Assembly: GCF_003122385.1 (NCBI RefSeq)
Contig: NZ_CP029255.1
Location: 3,472,001-3,536,000, forward strand
DNA from: Flavobacterium crocinum
GTDB lineage: Bacteria > Bacteroidota > Bacteroidia > Flavobacteriales > Flavobacteriaceae
DNA: 64,000 nt
Reading direction: 5' to 3'
The notes beneath the pieces are model-generated. The model saw only the letters and a program-made list of their open reading frames with translations, ran no database searches and was not told where the DNA came from. A program made the position numbers and the translations under genes. The first letter of the stretch is position 1. Each line of letters starts with the position of its first letter. Shown here piece by piece: positions 63,108 through 64,000 of this stretch.

Positions 63108-64000
63108 TTAAGATTTGCTCATTCGTTTTTCAAGTTTGGCAAATACGATGTAAAGTCCCGGAATAATCACCAAACCAAACACAGTTCCAATCAGCATTCC
63201 GCCCGCAGCGGCCGTACCAATAGAACGGTTACCCACGGCACCTGCACCTGTGGCGATACATAACGGAATCAATCCTGAAATAAAAGCAAAAGAAGTCATC
63301 AAAATAGGTCTGAAACGAAGTCTTGCTCCTTCAATTGCTGCCTCGACAATATCACGTCCGATTTTGTTCTGAGCCATTGCAAATTCTACAATCAGAATGG
63401 CATTTTTGGCTAGCAGACCAATCAGCATGACGAGTGCAACCTGAGCATAAATATTGTTGTCTAAACCAACGGCAACTAATGCCAGATAGGAACCAAAAAC
63501 TCCCACAGGAAGACTTAATAATACTGGGAAAGGAAGCAGTAAACTTTCATATTGTGCCGCAAGCAATAAGTATACAAAGAGTATACAAAGCGCAAAAATG
63601 TAAATCGTTTGGTTACCAGACAGAATCTCTTCACGCGTCATACCGGACCATTCGACTTCAAAACGGCTTGGGAGTTTTTCGGCTGCAATTCTTTCTACAG
63701 CCGCAATAGCTTCTCCAGAGCTAAAACCTTCGGCTGGTTCTCCATTAATCATAGCCGACATGTACATATTGTAACGCGTTAAAACCTCAGGCCCGTAAAC
63801 TCTTTCTAAACGAATAAAGGTAGAGAACGGAACCATTTCGCCAGCTTCATTTTTTAGATACATATCCAAAATGCTTTCCGGATTTCTTCTAAATTGCGGA
63901 CTGGCCTGAACCATTACTTTATACATCTGTGAGAAACGAATAAAATTGGTTGCATAAAAGGAACCCAGCATGGTTTGTAAAGTTGACATTGCATTATCTA
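63108..64000 (-). CDS. RND (HAE1) efflux permease, C-terminal part; start outside window
   Basis: The frame is open to the right edge and gives the last 297 or so residues of a protein expected to have about 1,050. It contains STLQTMLGSFYATNFIRFSQMYKVMVQA and PSRFEVEWSGMTREE of the periplasmic porter domain, then helices IYIFALCILFVYLLLAAQYES, MLIGLLAKNAILIVEFA and RLRFRPILMTSFAFISGLIPL, ending in the GTVFGLVIIPGLYIVFAK helix. These match AcrB/MexB-type drug exporters. The proton-relay Asp pair lies outside the window. The TolC-like partner follows in the same direction. Confidence 0.93.
   Translation of the reverse strand, partial: DNAMSTLQTMLGSFYATNFIRFSQMYKVMVQASPQFRRNPESILDMYLKNEAGEMVPFSTFIRLERVYGPEVLTRYNMYMSAMINGEPAEGFSSGEAIAAVERIAAEKLPSRFEVEWSGMTREEILSGNQTIYIFALCILFVYLLLAAQYESLLLPFPVLLSLPVGVFGSYLALVAVGLDNNIYAQVALVMLIGLLAKNAILIVEFAMAQNKIGRDIVEAAIEGARLRFRPILMTSFAFISGLIPLCIATGAGAVGNRSIGTAAAGGMLIGTVFGLVIIPGLYIVFAKLEKRMSKS

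Overview
The window looks like chromosomal DNA from a flavobacterium, probably Flavobacterium or a close relative. The evidence is an AT-rich sequence, short AT-rich gene starts without clear Shine-Dalgarno boxes, several TAnnTTTG-type (Bacteroidota) -7 promoter elements, many Bacteroidota-specific families (BtuG-like and DUF4465 lipoproteins, DUF6428, YaiO barrel, DUF11/PKD-like giant surface protein) and abundant palindromic intergenic repeats. No rRNA, tRNA, CRISPR array or complete insertion sequence was seen.

Layout. 1-11092 (minus) is one giant secreted repeat protein, cut by the left edge: a signal peptide, about 14 Ig/PKD-like modules and 17 complete DUF11-type repeats. 11463-21414 is mixed housekeeping and stress material: DoxX, an Omp85 barrel, a TetX-like FAD monooxygenase with its AraC regulator, a Lys/Glu-rich H1-like protein, a zinc-ribbon transposase remnant, a nitroreductase divergent from an HxlR regulator, a MarR-GNAT pair and secreted proteins. 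21723-23519 is a three-gene minus-strand cassette with a SEFIR (TIR-like) protein, the best candidate for a defence system. 23904-25311 is an arsenic-type operon (ArsR, DUF6428, a 41-residue membrane peptide, ArsC), next to a frameshifted alginate-export-type porin gene.

26836-35106 is a cobalamin uptake locus. A B12 riboswitch precedes a BtuB-like TonB receptor, a BtuG-like propeller lipoprotein, three tandem paralogous lipoproteins (BtuH-like by context) and a DUF4465 lipoprotein interrupted by an amber codon. 36076-41981 is a signalling and exopolysaccharide operon (hybrid kinase, response regulator, YaiO barrel, HEAT protein, GT2 synthase). 42316-50867 holds a FtsX/MacB-like ABC transporter (two permeases and an ATPase) divergent from an NtrC-type activator and its kinase. 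A sigma-54-like promoter and a 16-bp palindrome lie between them.

51037-56427 has ilvD with a Crp/Fnr regulator, then a heme oxygenase-bacteriophytochrome pair. In that pair the first enzyme makes the biliverdin chromophore of the second. 56536-64000 holds small transporters, GNATs, LysR and Crp regulators, an SMR exporter, and a TolC-like lipoprotein with the end of an RND pump, cut by the right edge.

At least four families of dispersed palindromic repeats (A-D below) fill many intergenic gaps. They often lie immediately after stop codons.
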